From positions 1 to 64,000 of the forward strand of contig CAJQUW010006277.1 of the NCBI GenBank assembly GCA_907163375.1: 64,000 nucleotides of DNA, read 5' to 3'. The notes beneath the pieces are model-generated. The model did not search any database, was not told where the DNA came from, and saw nothing but the letters and a program-made list of their open reading frames with translations. The position numbers were made by a program, and so were the translations under genes. This document shows, in pieces, positions 1 to 10,752 of the stretch. Source of the stretch: Prostheceraeus crozeri. Its lineage: Eukaryota; Platyhelminthes; Polycladida; Euryleptidae. Each line of letters opens with the position of its first letter. Position 1 is the first letter of the stretch.

Positions 1-58
1 CCGATTGCCATTCAAAGAACGAATAAACATATCTCTCTCTCTCTCTCTCTCTCTCTCT
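1..58. repeat. Repeat tail ending in (TC)n, copy 1
   Basis: About 31 bases of unique sequence (CCGATTGCCATTCAAAG...) lead into a (TC)n microsatellite. The same unit recurs at 1547-1603 with four or so base changes. The pair brackets the LINE relic between them. It looks like the 3' tail of a dispersed retroelement with a microsatellite end, but the parent element is not identified. Confidence 0.7.
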
Positions 59-179
59 TGCATGCGCTTCTAGCGTGCACGTTTTTTCCTGTTTTTTCTT
101 CTACCAGGAAATGCTCGACAGAAGTTTTTAAACGCGCTAGGATGATCAGTAAGAACACTTTGCACATGTAGTTTATCAG

Positions 180-1430
180 AGATAAGGTGTGTTAGTTGCT
201 GTAGATGCTTAGATCTCCTTTATTTGGCAGCATCGCTATCACCGACTTGTTCCATTCATCAGGAACTTTCTCTTCAGACTATGCTTGACCGCATATAATG
301 AACAGCTCTTCTGCCAATTGTACTCCACCTGCATGTAACCATCTGTGTTGCCATCTGTACCGGCAGCCTTGTATGGTTATGGTTTCTTGGTCACACCCGA
401 GTGTTTCGTCATTTCTGTCGTTATCTTGGAGTGCCATGTCTTCAAGTTCCGTCACTACTGTGGTGTCATAGTCATCCGTCTACGGATGCAGTCTCAGCAG
501 TACTCAGTTCATCTCTCCTTAGTCTCTTCGGATGTCTGAAACAGGTGTCCATCGCGATTTTTAACAAATCGTTGTTTCGGTTCACATTTTCTATTGATAT
601 CTCTGATCAACAGCTATGCTTGGCGTGTCTTCTGCTCTATCAGTCGGTATTTCTCCTGCAGCCACATTTTCGAATCTACTCGCAACGCCTTTCGAACTTC
701 ATTACGTGCAGTCGCCCCTGTATAGTTCTCTTATACATGTTCTCTTGAGTGTTTCATTAGAAAGTCCCTTTGTCCGTCCATGATATTGAGAGAATTAAAT
801 CGGGAGATTTGACTGTCAAACGGACTTGGTCACTTAGGAACGCTTATGCAACTGAACGAAATCATGACGACTACTGAGATGACTGATAAGATCTCGAGGA
901 GACTTTCGGGGAAATAATCGCCCTCGAGAGTGAGTTTGCCTGATATAGCTTTCAAGCAGAATGTCCTTTTCTCTTGGTGTCCACTATGGATGTAGAATAT
1001 CGGGATGGGGTGCTCATGTCAGGCCATATCGAAAGACCATGCGCTCAGCTTATGTACTGTATATCCTCTCTACGGCGAAATGAAGTCCTTAACAACAATC
1101 AAGGACTTCAAATTGATGTATGTATCCTCATCAGAACTTTGCTTGAGTACGCATCTTCCGATTCGATCAAGACGCTTACAAAGAGTTCAAAGCAGATGTC
1201 TCAGGATAAAGGGTATCACTGACTTTGCCTGATCTTACAGCGCGTAGGGCATCGTCAGCTTTACAGGTGTTTCATGAGGTCCCTTTTACCGACACATTCG
1301 TCAAAGACTGTTTCCGCCTCGCCTTCCCAGAGGTCGACTTTCTGTTTCCCACTCCCGTTCATCTTTTACGAAGAAATCTTTTTTTTCCGAGAATGAGCAT
1401 AATTTCAAAGTCTGTCTTTTGTGATTAACT
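180..1430 (-). mobile_element. Decayed non-LTR retrotransposon (LINE) fragment
   Basis: Read on the minus strand in mixed frames, the segment resembles the endonuclease-to-RT linker and the first RT blocks of a LINE. Around 215-300 the minus strand encodes an EEKVPDEWNKSVIAMLPNKGDL-like stretch (split here across a stop), the usual 'W..S.I..I.KKGDL' block. Around 370 it gives KAAGTDG, the usual 'KAPGxDG' block. Upstream (about 540-720) is a basic linker with an 'N.DG....T.EE...RW.EY' pattern. No frame is open throughout, so this is a dead, 5'- and 3'-incomplete copy. It is probably a different LINE family from the ones at 10.6-14.7 kb and 60.2-62.6 kb. The short plus-strand ORFs over this interval are shadows. 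Confidence 0.5.
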
Positions 1431-1477
1431 TTATATATATCTGATTGTCTATAAATGTCTATGGATGTCTTGTATAA

Positions 1478-1478
<1 letters not shown>

Positions 1479-1513
<35 letters not shown>

Positions 1514-1603
1514 GTATATATATATTTTATATATATATTATATATTCCGATTGTCATTTAAAGAACAAATAAACATATCTCTCTCTCTCTCTCTCTCTCT
1601 CTC
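1479..1603. repeat. (AT)n tract followed by second (CT)n-tailed repeat
   Basis: An (AT)n-rich tract (1479-1546) abuts the second copy of the window-start repeat (1547-1603), which again ends in a (CT)n run. The order AT-microsatellite, unique 30-mer, CT-microsatellite suggests a retroelement 3' end rather than two independent microsatellites. Confidence 0.7.
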
Positions 1604-1814
1604 AGAGCAGTCTGATACCCCGATAATTGCTGCAAACTCTGTGATCACCTTTGTTTTTATTTATTGGTGTCAAATTGCTCTCTCTCTCCCCACTGCCAGC
1701 AACTGCTAGTGGCCTTGAATGATCTCGCACGAATTATCGCATTGACCACATTAAATTTCTCGCTCGTGCGTTTGTTTGGAAACCTGGCATTTTTGTACAA
1801 AGACGTGAAGTTTA

Positions 1815-1975
1815 TTACCTGATATGTGAGATGCTTCATTTGTAGAACCAGATCATCGGAAACTGCTGCCTGAATACATGCATGTGTTATCAATTTGCGA
1901 ATTTGGATGCCTGAGTCGATCGCTGTAATCTAAATTGCTAGTCATTTTGTTGATCAGCTGGCATTTTTGCATCAC
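1815..1975. repeat. Partial copy of a ~400-bp diverged repeat
   Basis: The stretch TTACCTGATATGTGAGATGC to GATCAGCTGGC recurs at about 2884-3045 with several substitutions and many one-base insertions or deletions. No coding content was recognised. The interval 1976-2650 between copies shows no gene. Confidence 0.7.
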
Positions 1976-2649
1976 CAGGATAGTCAAAAGTCAAAAGTCG
2001 AAATGTTTATTTCCAAGAACATTGGAAAACAGGAGCATGTGTGCTCACATAATATCCATAAAAAAAAAATTAGCTTGATGCAGAAAACAGTGTGCGGTCG
2101 GTGTTGTTGAAACATATTCTGAATAGGAAGGCGTGCAGAAATTGACGAAAATTAAATTTCCCAGATTTCAGATTTATTGATTAGTGATGGTCCTTAGTTA
2201 TCGTTCGCAATCGTTTTGCTTTTTTGGAAACCTCGCGATGGATTTTACCAGTTTCGGAGTTAAAATATTCATCAATTTATTGAATTCTTTTGTATTGCTA
2301 CAGTTGCACAACAAAAGCGCTGTGTCTGTCGTAAAATTTGATATAGTGAGCTTTCTATCAGGAATTGTTATCAGGTGTTCCTCTGTCGATTTATACATTG
2401 CTCACATAAACGCTCTTCAGAGCGCAGTCGATTCCGGAATCTGCCAGTTAGTAATCGTATGTTGTGTGGTTTGGTGCGTATTTGTATGAAGAGTTTGAGG
2501 TTATGTAGGCAAATATCAAATTCTGATAGGATTTATTTGTATCTCTAACCACATAATTCACTTTCTTTTGCTGTAGATAATCCATTTTTCTCTAATTAAA
2601 TGGGTCACTCGATTTTTTGCAATTCTCAAATATTTTCCTTTATCGCCGT

Positions 2650-3262
2650 TACTGATAGTTAAGTTGGAATTACAATACCATTTAATGCCATCGCTTTGAA
2701 AATTATTTCGACACTTTGAACATCTTCAGCATAGATAGCATTTTAGGCTATTACCATTCTATTTCCGAAATAGGCAATCGTAGTAATAAAAGTTCGATTA
2801 TCCGAAACACCTCATAATTTTCATTTGGGAATTAAATAATCAAAATTGAAATTGTTTTGCCAAACCAAATCGGATAACCGATTTACCTGATATGTGAGAT
2901 GCTTTCATTTGTAGAAACATAATCATCGGAAATGCTGCCTGAAATACATGCATGTGTTATCCAATTTTGCGAATCTTGGAATGCTGTGTCGATAGTGTAT
3001 CTAATTGCTAGTCAGTTTGTTGGATCAGCTGGCTCTTTTTGCTCACTATGGAATAGTTAGGTTGGAATTACCTAATACATTCAATGTGTTGAAAATTATT
3101 TCGAACACCTTTGAACATCTTCATCATCGATAGCATTTTAGTCTTTATATCCATTTCTATTCCAGAAATCGGAAATACAGTAAGAAGTTCGATTATCGAA
3201 CACTCAGAATTTCTTTGCGAAATTAAATATTAATCAAAATTGAAATTGTTTTGCGCCGAACA
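2650..3262. repeat. One and a half units of a ~400-bp tandem repeat
   Basis: Block A (2650-2880, containing GAAAATTATTTCGA, GAACATCTTCA and TCAAAATTGAAATTGTTTTG) is followed by block B (2884-3045, copy of 1815-1975) and then by block A again (3053-3262). The implied unit is about 403 bp. Copies differ mostly by short indels. No protein is recognisable. The following 500 bases (3263-3767) hold no supportable gene. Confidence 0.7.
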
Positions 3263-3767
3263 AGTGGATAATCGAATCGGGCCATTGAAAAGTTAATGTT
3301 ATTATCCAATCGGTGAGGTCGGATGTCATTCACATCTTCCTTGTCTTTTGACGTACGTTACCTTGGTTGCATATTTGAACCCATTTATCTTGAGCTTTCA
3401 TGTTCACGGACTTTGGTCTTACACGACACACTCGTTTTTATGATACATTGCAAACATGGACATTTAATGGAGGGGACATGCGCTGAGGAGGGTGTTGTGG
3501 ATGTTTGTGATTTTTAATTATGAGATCTGCAGATAGCCTTTTCGTATAAGTTTTGGTTGTGGCAATTTCCTGCATGAGTTTTGCATCATCAATTTTTTGC
3601 CATCTGTGTTTTTATTTAATCATTGAGCGTTTTTTGACGTTCTTAAAATAGTTATGAGTATTTGGTATTATTAGTTCACTGCACGATCATTCTTTAAGCA
3701 GGCAGAATATTCAATGTTGTCATTGGGCAAAAGATTAATTCAATATCACATTTTTGCTACTAAAAAC

Positions 3768-3929
3768 TGTGCCGTATTTCCTTCCCTGAGTTTATTTAAT
3801 TCAAGCTAACCTCTAATTAGCTTATTTGTTTATATGTGCATGAATTTGAATACATAACTAAATACGCACGATTTGAGTTTTCACTTATGCTCTCATGTAA
3901 CTGCTCTATTAATTTACAAATACATGACA
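3768..3929 (+). repeat. 5' LTR of gypsy copy A
   Basis: A 162-bp terminal repeat beginning TGTGCCGTATTTCC and ending TACATGACA. It matches 8158-8319 with about eight differences, mostly near GAGTTTATTTAATTC and AAATACGCACGAT. It is short for an animal gypsy LTR. I see no clear TATA box or AATAAA within it. Confidence 0.92.
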
Positions 3930-4089
3930 TTAATTGGCGACGTTGGACATTGAATCTCACGCAATACGTATCCAAGAGTTGCTTTCCAATAATAATTCAA
4001 CTTATTTACCATATTAACCATTAAGTGAAAGCAATTTCTGAACTTTGTCTAAGTACAACTTGGTGCTTCTACGTTTTTTTTTTTGGATA

Positions 4090-5053
4090 ATGTCGGTTAC
4101 ATACCAGTTTAGTGAGTTCTTGATTGAAAAAGAAAATTGGGAGCAGTACTCTGAGCGATTTATTCAATACATATTGGCTAGCGGTATCACGGATGAATCT
4201 ATTAAGAGAGCCGTCTTTCTTAGTTGTGTTGGACCGAAAACTTACGGGTTGTTGAGAAGTCTTCTGACCCTAATAAGCCTGCTGATGTTGCTTTGGCTGA
4301 TATTCTGTTGCTTTGTCCAAGCATTTTTCTCCGAAACCGTCACCCATTGTACAAAGGTGGAAATTCAATACTTGTGTTAGGCAGTCTAACCAAACGGTGT
4401 CTGAATACGTTGCTCTTTTGAGGGAAATAAGTGAGCATTGCGAGTATGGTAGTACTTTGGATTCTATGCTGAGAGATCGTTTGGTATCAGGCATAAATGA
4501 TGAGCACATGCAGAGAAGGTTGTTGACCACTGAATATACAACTTTGGATTTTAATAAGGCTCTTGAGATTTGTTTGGCGATTGAAACTGCCACTCGAGAT
4601 GCTGAGATTTTGAAGTCAGGTGCCACTGGAACCAGTGTCAATAAAGTTCACAACTCCAAATTCTACAAAAAGGACAAATCTAACGACAATTTTCAGAAGA
4701 AGCAGCCTCAGGATACGAAGTGGAGTCCGTGTTACAGGTGCGGAAAAAAGCATAACTGTAAGACATGTCCAGCCATTAACAGTACGTGTTTCAAGTGCAA
4801 TAAGAAGGGTCATATCAGTTCAGTCTGCAAAAGTTCTCAAAATACAAATTCCAAGAATTCTGTTAATGCAAATTCCAAGAATTCTGTTAATGCAAATTCC
4901 AAGAGTTCTGTTAATGCAGTTGACAGTGTTAACACAGATACACCTGACCAGTCCACTAGTCAGTCTGACCAATTTTTCTATGATTTATACTCAGTTTACT
5001 CCAGAAGATCAAGTGAATCACGTTGCACCTTGATGAGGCTACTATCTTACTGA
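4090..5053 (+). CDS. gag: Gag nucleocapsid polyprotein of gypsy copy A (frame-broken)
   Basis: Starts at the ATG at 4090 (MSVTYQFSEF). The capsid-like part has the pattern 'NWEQYSERFIQYI...GITDESIKRAVFLSCVGPKTYGLL', typical of Mag-lineage Gag. The reading frame slips near 4250 and again near 4310, after which 'VSEYVALLREISEHCEYGST' continues the capsid. Two zinc knuckles follow at about 4728-4831: CYRCGKKHNCKTC (C-x2-C-x3-H-x4-C, one residue short) and CFKCNKKGHISSVC (standard CCHC). A threefold tandem NSKNSVNA-type repeat (about 4847-4915) lies between knuckles and protease. Gag packages the element RNA. The slips look like single-base errors or decay. Confidence 0.85.
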
Positions 5054-5300
5054 ATGAAGTTCCTATCAAGTTTGAGATAGACACTGGTACTCCGGCCACC
5101 ATTTTGACTGAGAAAACGTTCCGTGAAAATTTCGAGGGAGTTAAGTTGGAAACTTCCAATTCAGGATTGAGAGCTTACACGGGTCATAGTTTGCATGTAG
5201 TCGGGGTATTTAAGTCCACAGTTTTCTACAACTCTCAAAAGTTGTATCCTACAGTGTGCAGTTGTCAAGAATGAAGGACCTAATCTTTGTGGTAGAGATT
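5023..5300 (+). CDS. pol: Aspartic protease domain of gypsy pol
   Basis: Contains the retropepsin active-site triad in the context FEIDTGTPATILTE, with upstream 'VPIKFE' and downstream 'YTGHSLHVVG' as in gypsy proteases. It overlaps the gag 3' end in another frame, which could reflect programmed frameshifting or a simple indel. The frame closes near 5273, just before 'GPNLCGRDWI', the conserved end of the domain, indicating a one-base slip. It would cleave Gag-Pol during particle maturation. Confidence 0.85.
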
Positions 5301-6372
5301 GGATCAAGGCTTTCGGATTGACCCAGACTTTTCCTGTTTCTCACATAATTCCATTGATTCCATTTTGACCAAGTACACTTCCGTTTTCAATGATGATATT
5401 GGTGCTGTCAAGGCAACTTGTAGGATCGATCTGAAAGAAAATGCAGTTCCAAAGTTTTGTAGACTCGACCTATTCCATATTCACTTCGTGAGAAAGTTGA
5501 TGGCGAGATTCAACGACTGTTGAAATTAGGTGTTCTGGAACGGATCACTACTTCCGACTGGGCAGCGCCTATAGTTCCGATTGAAAAAAAATGATGGAAA
5601 GATCAGGCTTTGTGGTGATTACAAAGTCATCATAAATCAGTGTCTTGTTCCTGATCGTTACCCGCTTCCTAACATAGATGATTTGTATGCTACGCTGGCT
5701 GGAGGTGAAAGGTTTTCGAAACTCGATTTGCGTACTGCTTACTTGCAGATTCCTTTAGAGGAGTCGTGGAGAGATTTCACTGCTATCAATACACCCACTG
5801 GTCTGTACAGGTTCACACGATTGCCATTTGGAGTTTCATCTTCTCCTTCAGTGTTCCAACGCATAATTGATGATCTCTTGCGTGATATGAAGTACGTTTG
5901 TGCATATCAGGATGACATTTTGGTCACAGGTAGAGATGATGCAGAACATTTGATGAATTTGCAAGAAGTTCTTAGGAGACTTTGTGATACAGGCTTACGT
6001 TTGAATCGTGGCAAGTGCAAGTACATGTTGACTGAAGTTGAATACTTAGGACATCTCATTGACTCGAAAGGTATTCACCCAAGTCCATCCAAGGTCACAG
6101 CTATTAAGGATGCTCCTCCTCCTACAAATGTCACAGAATTGAAGGCTTTTTTGGGGTTGGTGAATTATTATGGAAAATTCTTGAAGAATTTGTCAACTGT
6201 TTTGAATCCACTTTATGAATTGTTGAAGAAAGAAGTTGCGTTTGTTTGGCGTAAGAAACAGCAGATTGCTTTTGAGGAAGCTAAATCGTTGATTTGTTCT
6301 TCAGCAGTTCTGATGCATTTTGATCCTTCAAGCCTTTATCGATATGTTGTGATTCTTCAGCCTATGGGATAG
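5299..6372 (+). CDS. pol: Reverse transcriptase domain of gypsy pol
   Basis: The canonical RT blocks are readable in order: 'KIRLCGDYKVIIN' then 'YPLPNIDDLYATL', 'FSKLDLRTAYLQIPL' (first catalytic Asp), 'FTRLPFGVSSSPSVFQR' and the catalytic YQDDILV (YxDD) near 5906, followed by 'LNRGKCKYM' and 'YLGHLI', 'AFLGLVNYYGKF'. The long open part is 5581-6372. A break near 5463-5580 separates it from its N terminus, and a one-base slip near 6330 ends the frame just before RNase H. Length and motif spacing are normal for Ty3/gypsy, so the domain is essentially complete apart from the slips. Confidence 0.95.
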
Positions 6373-6740
6373 GAGCCATTCTCTCACATACTGTTGATGG
6401 ACGTGAGCATCCGATTGCTTGTGTTTCGCGCACTTTATCTGAATCTGAAAAAAAATACTCACAATTAGAGAAGGAGTCGTTGTCTGTCATCTTCGCTGTG
6501 AAAAGATTTCACCAATACATTTATGGACGTCATTTTACCATAATTAATGATCATAAGCCTTTGGAATCTCTTTTGAGCGAGAAGAAGGCCATTCCTACTA
6601 CTGTTTCTGGCCGAGTGAAGCGCTGGGCGCTCATCTTGGGTGCCTATGATTATACTTTCAAGTTCAAGTCTGGGTCTTCCATTCCTCATGCTGATGCCTT
6701 AAGTAGATTACCCCTTAAGATCACCGAACCATCCTTTCCA
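6373..6740 (+). CDS. pol: RNase H domain of gypsy pol
   Basis: After the slip at about 6330 the frame reads 'DSSAYGIGAILSH', then from 6480 'SVIFAVKRFHQYIYGRHFTIINDHKPLESLL' and 'HADALSRLP', which are the RNase H and tether features of gypsy pol (DAS-, E-, D- and HADALSR motifs). It degrades the RNA strand of the hybrid during reverse transcription. The run of eight A near 6450 is seven A in the second copy at 10050, so the local frame is uncertain. This domain is duplicated at 9932-10320. Confidence 0.9.
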
Positions 6741-8143
6741 GTACCTGTTGAGAATGTTCACTCATTGAATTTTGTTTCCTTGATTGATTCGTCAGAAGTT
6801 CAAGCTCATACAGAAAGGGATCAAATTTTGAGTTTGGTCATGTCTTACGTTTTACATGGAAGCTGGCCACGTAATTTGTCAAAAGATTTGAGACCTAGGA
6901 TGCTGGAAGTCTTGCACAACAACCACCCTGGTATTGTCAAGATGAAACAGCTTGCTCGCAGCTTCGTTTATTGGCCTAAATTGATCATGATATTGAACGT
7001 TCTGTTCATGAGTGCGATGCTTGTCAAGAATCCCGATCTTCGCCACCTTAGTCTGAGTTGTCTCCTTGGCCATATCCGGAGAGGGCGTGGAGTAGAATTC
7101 ATATAGATTTCGCAGGTCCCTTAAAAGAAAATTCATACATATTGGTAATGATCGATGCCCACAGCAAGTACATTGAAGCATTTCCTTGTTCTTCTTGTAA
7201 TGCTAAGACTGTTATTGAGAAGTTGATGGTGAGATTTTCCGCTCATGGTTTGTGCGACACAATTGTCTCTGACAACGGACCTTGTTTTGTGAGTAATGAA
7301 TTTACTGAGTTTGTCAACCGATTACAGATCCACCACGTTAAGGTTTCGCCTCACCATCCATCTTCGAATGGTTTAGCTGAGAAGGCTGTCGGTTTGGTGA
7401 AGTTGGGTATCTCTCGTGTTTCGGAAGGATCTTTGAGTGTAAAAATTTCGAGATTTCTTTTCCGTTACAGAAATACACCACAATCTACTACCGGTCGTAC
7501 CCCATCTAGTTTACTCTTCAATCGTGATGTTAAAACACCTTTGAGCTTAGTAAAACCAGAACTATATTCTCATGTTCAGAAGGCAATGAATAACCAGAAA
7601 TATTTCCATGATCGACACGCTTTCCGTCGCAAGTTCAGTTTGGGTGACAAGGTTTTCGTTAGAAACTACGGAGCAGGCAATGTTTGGATTCATGGTTCGA
7701 TAGTTCAAGTTTTGAGTTCTAACGTGTTCTTGGTTGAAGTCCATAGTGGGTATGTCAGAAGACATATTGATCAATTGCGTAAGCGTTTTGAGTCTGAAGT
7801 TCACACTCCTGTGCCTTTGAGTAGCGTTTCTTCAACCGCAGAATCACCTAGGCCACTTCATGTGGATAGCTCAGGAATAGGGGCTCACGGTGCCAATTCA
7901 ACTAGCTCTGTCGCAGTGGAGAAGACTCCGCTCTCTCGTACCGTTGGTGTGCAGTTTTAAGTTCCTGATACCGTGGAAATGGAGAACAGGCCGTTACCTC
8001 GTCCTATCGATCTCGAAAAGACGGAATCCCCTGGATCGGAGAAGTCGGATTTCCCTGGAGCGGTCGCCGCAAGGAATACGAACTTTGAAAATTTGCGTCG
8101 GTCTTCTCGTGTGAAAAAGCCGCGACAAATCATGAACTTATGA
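6740..8143 (+). CDS. pol: Integrase of gypsy pol
   Basis: The HHCC zinc-binding region (HNNHPGIVKMKQLARSFVYWPK, then C-x2-C near 7013-7027) is followed, after a frame slip at about 6980-7060, by an open catalytic core from 7058. The core has D in HIDFAGP, D in VSDNGPCF and E in SSNGLAEKAV, the DDE triad of retroviral-type integrases. A GPY/F-like C-terminal region follows ('GDKVFVRNYGAGNVWIHGSIVQV', 'VHSGYVRRHIDQLRKR'). The main frame closes at 7960. In the next frame the tail continues to 'RRSSRVKKPRQIMNL' with a stop at 8141-8143, 14 bases before the 3' LTR. It inserts the cDNA into the host genome. Confidence 0.92.
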
Positions 8144-8157
8144 AGTTGGTGGGGAGA

Positions 8158-8319
8158 TGTGCCGTATTTCCTTCCCTGAGTTTTATTAATTTAAGCTAAC
8201 CTCCAATTAGCTTAATTGTTTATATGTGCATGAATTTGAATACATAACTAATTGCGCACGCTTTGAGTTTTCACTTATGCTCTCATGTAACTGCTCTATT
8301 AATTTACAAATACATGACA
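8158..8319 (+). repeat. 3' LTR of gypsy copy A
   Basis: A 162-bp repeat matching 3768-3929, preceded by the polypurine tract GGTGGGGAGA. It is essentially identical to the LTR at 15858-16019 of the duplicated copy, closer than to its own 5' LTR, which shows the 15.9-kb LTR arose by duplication and not by separate insertion. Confidence 0.93.
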
Positions 8320-9397
8320 CCTTAAACTGACTTCATCAAATAATCACCAACCTTTACTTACATTTTCAGCAATAACCCCATGACTTATACCATTGTAGCA
8401 AAGCACGTGGCTTTATTAAACAACTAAATCATAACTCTTAGAAAACCTTGTGTCAAAAATAATTCTCGCACGAAATTAACACCAGTAAAAACCGCCACAA
8501 ACGTTCCAAATGATAACTAGGTTGATAATTCAGATGCCTGAACCAAAAAGAAATCGTGCACTCGCAAAACACTGGAGATAACGGCAAAAATGCAATTAGA
8601 CCCCTGTTTTCACTCAAAACTTGTTAACGATTTTTATAGTTCTGACTTGAACGACAACTAATCAGTTATGCGCCAAATTATTTCTCTCGTTATTTGTGAA
8701 AAGAAAAACCGCGAGATCGTGATTCCCGTGAAACCCATTCGGAGCAGTTTGCAAAAAGGCAGTTTTTTCCCTATACTCGTAGTGCTTTTTTGCCAGTCTA
8801 CGATAAGCCAACGAGGTGCTACGATAATTGAATTATGTCCAATCTGGCTCCATATAAACAAGTAGTGTTAAATATCTTTGACTTTTTCAATTCAACACAG
8901 TTTTTATTCAATGCATTTGATATCAAAATTATTTTACATAGTTGTAGATAAACACATTAAAGCAAAAGCCCACAGGTTTTGAAACTAAAAGTTGTAGTTA
9001 TAATGCGGATACTTACTCGTAGCTTAAAAATGTTTAGCAGCTTAAAAAAGGATAATTCTTGTGGAGTTTTTATGACACAAAAATCTAAAATAAATAGGAT
9101 ATGCTACTTTTAGAATTGCTGGAGACCAATATTCGGGTTGTAGATGTCAATAATTGCTGCCCACAAATGTACTGAATGACATTTTGAAGGGCTACAATAA
9201 TTGTAACCTAAGCTTGGAAGTTTAGCTGCCTTGATGAATAGGTTTTAAGTTAGAATATGCAGATAAATAAGTGAAGGGAGCCGATATTTCATAAATTACC
9301 GTAACTTACTGGGTAAGTTACCCGAAAAATAAATTACCGTAATTTTAACCGTATATTTTAACTACCACTGAATTTAACAGCCATTTTTTCCTTTCAG
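8320..9397. other. Downstream flank inside the duplicated segment, no gene seen
   Basis: This unannotated stretch is repeated almost base for base at 16020-17096. No open frame with recognisable content is present on either strand. It may be intronic, as it leads into a candidate splice acceptor at 9391-9397. Confidence 0.6.
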
Positions 9398-9573
9398 AGT
9401 CATCTACAGATCTATGTGAGATAACCTCCAAGGAGGTCGAACTGACTGTGTCTAAGTTCTCCAACAACGCCCGCAATCGGTATGGTGGAAGGACAAAGAG
9501 GCAACAGGAATCTAGTGATATGAGCACTCTTCCTGTCAAAAGACCACGTGTATTGGATTCCGACAGTAAATGA
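9398..9573 (+). CDS. Candidate terminal exon of an unrecognised gene, copy A
   Basis: A good acceptor (TTTTTTCCTTTCAG) opens a 58-codon frame (beginning in phase 2, reading '..SSTDLCEITSKEVELTVSK', later 'NNARNRYGGRTKR' and 'LPVKRPRVLDSDSK') ending with TGA at 9571-9573. An AATAAA lies 27 bases later (9600-9605), so acceptor, frame, stop and poly(A) signal all fit a last coding exon. The PVKRPRV stretch looks like a monopartite nuclear localisation signal. I do not recognise the protein. Upstream exons are not visible in the window; the gypsy element would sit in the intron. It is duplicated at 17097-17272 with the frame preserved and three amino-acid changes. Confidence 0.45.
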
Positions 9574-9931
9574 CTTGTATGCGTGATTTCTTCAAAAATA
9601 ATAAAGAAAATCTGAATGCAAACTGTCTTCATGACACTAATCACGTGCGGTTGTCGGGTAGGGTTTTTTATATCTAAATTAAAAAAGGGTACCGATATAC
9701 TACTATTTAATGAATAATGAGTAGCACAAATAACCCTGATTTTTTAAATTGGACGCGGTCAAATTCCGCTAAGAGCCCTGATCAGTGCTTGCGGAACTCC
9801 ACCGTTGGGGACCCTGAATGTTAAGGGCCCCTGATGTGATTTATCACCGGGCATGGTCTTTCATTTTAATGCAACGTATGCCCGCAAAAATAGAAACCTT
9901 TGATATCAAAATTTTCACTGTAATAATTAAT
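9574..9931. other. 3' flank and duplication junction
   Basis: Contains AATAAA (9600-9605) and a G+C-richer patch (9770-9850). The segment matches 17273-17632 up to CACTGTAA at 9923. Eight bases (9924-9931, TAATTAAT) then separate it from gypsy internal sequence GCCTTTATCG at 9932, which equals 6332 onward. Confidence 0.75.
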
Positions 9932-10611
9932 GCCTTTATCGATATGTTGTGATTCTTCAGCCTATGGGATAGGAGCCATTCTCTCACATACTGTTGATGG
10001 ACGTGAGCATCCGATTGCTTGTGTTTCGCGCACTTTATCTGAATCTGAAAAAAATACTCACAATTAGAGAAGGAGTCGTTGTCTGTCATCTTCGCTGTGA
10101 AAAGATTTCACCAATACATTTATGGACGTCATTTTACCATAATTAATGATCATAAGCCTTTGGAATCTCTTTTGAGCGAGAAGAAGGCCATTCCTACTAC
10201 TGTTTCTGGCCGAGTGAAGCGCTGGGCGCTCATCTTGGGTGCCTATGATTATACTTTCAAGTTCAAGTCTGGGTCTTCCATTCCTCATGCTGATGCCTTA
10301 AGTAGATTACCCCTTAAGATCACCGAACCATCCTTTCCAGTACCTGTTGAGAATGTTCACTCATTGAATTTTGTTTCCTTGATTGATTCGTCAGAAGTTC
10401 AAGCTCATACAGAAAGGGATCAAATTTTGAGTTTGGTCATGTCTTACGTTTTACATGGAAGCTGGCCACGTAATTTGTCAAAAGATTTGAGACCTAGGAT
10501 GCTGGAAGTCTTGCACAACAACCACCCTGGTATTGTCAAGATGAAACAGCTTGCTCGCAGCTTCGTTTATTGGCCTAAAATTGATCATGATATTGAACGT
10601 TCTGTTCATGA
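9932..10611 (+). pseudogene. pol: RNase H and integrase N-terminus of gypsy copy B, cut by LINE
   Basis: Open from 10079 through the RNase H tether (IINDHKPLESLL, HADALSRLP) into the integrase HHCC region (HNNHPGIVKMKQLAR...WPKIDHDIERSVH). The coding sequence is interrupted immediately before the C-x2-C pair by the LINE. Here the WPK-ID junction has one A more than copy A, which keeps the frame open and suggests that copy A carries a one-base loss at this point. Confidence 0.88.
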
Positions 10612-10752
10612 TAAGTGTATATTTGAAAATGAATGAAAATCATGTCAATACAAGGAACATGCAAGTTATGAAGATAATTGACAAAAAACTGTAGCTTTAG
10701 CAATCACAAATCTCCGAAAGACATTGTAAAATAATGCGCACACGTACAGTGC

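Larger units (their letters stand above)
3768..8319 (+). mobile_element. Ty3/gypsy LTR retrotransposon, copy A (both LTRs)
   Basis: A 4.55-kb element with two 162-bp terminal repeats starting TGTGCC and ending TGACA, an internal gag with zinc knuckles, and pol in the order protease, RT, RNase H, integrase, which is the Ty3/gypsy order. A TGG-starting primer-binding candidate (TGGCGACGTTGG) lies a few bases after the 5' LTR, and a purine tract (GGTGGGGAGA) directly precedes the 3' LTR. The RT and integrase resemble the Mag / K02A2.6-like lineage (from memory). The LTRs differ at roughly 5% of positions, so the insertion is not recent. Flanking bases (AAAAC before, CCTTA after) do not form a target duplication. 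Several single-base frame breaks interrupt gag and pol, so as written it is not autonomous. Confidence 0.95.

Noticed and set aside
401-748. 115-codon plus-strand frame
   Set aside because: It is the complement of a LINE relic that reads as RT on the minus strand.
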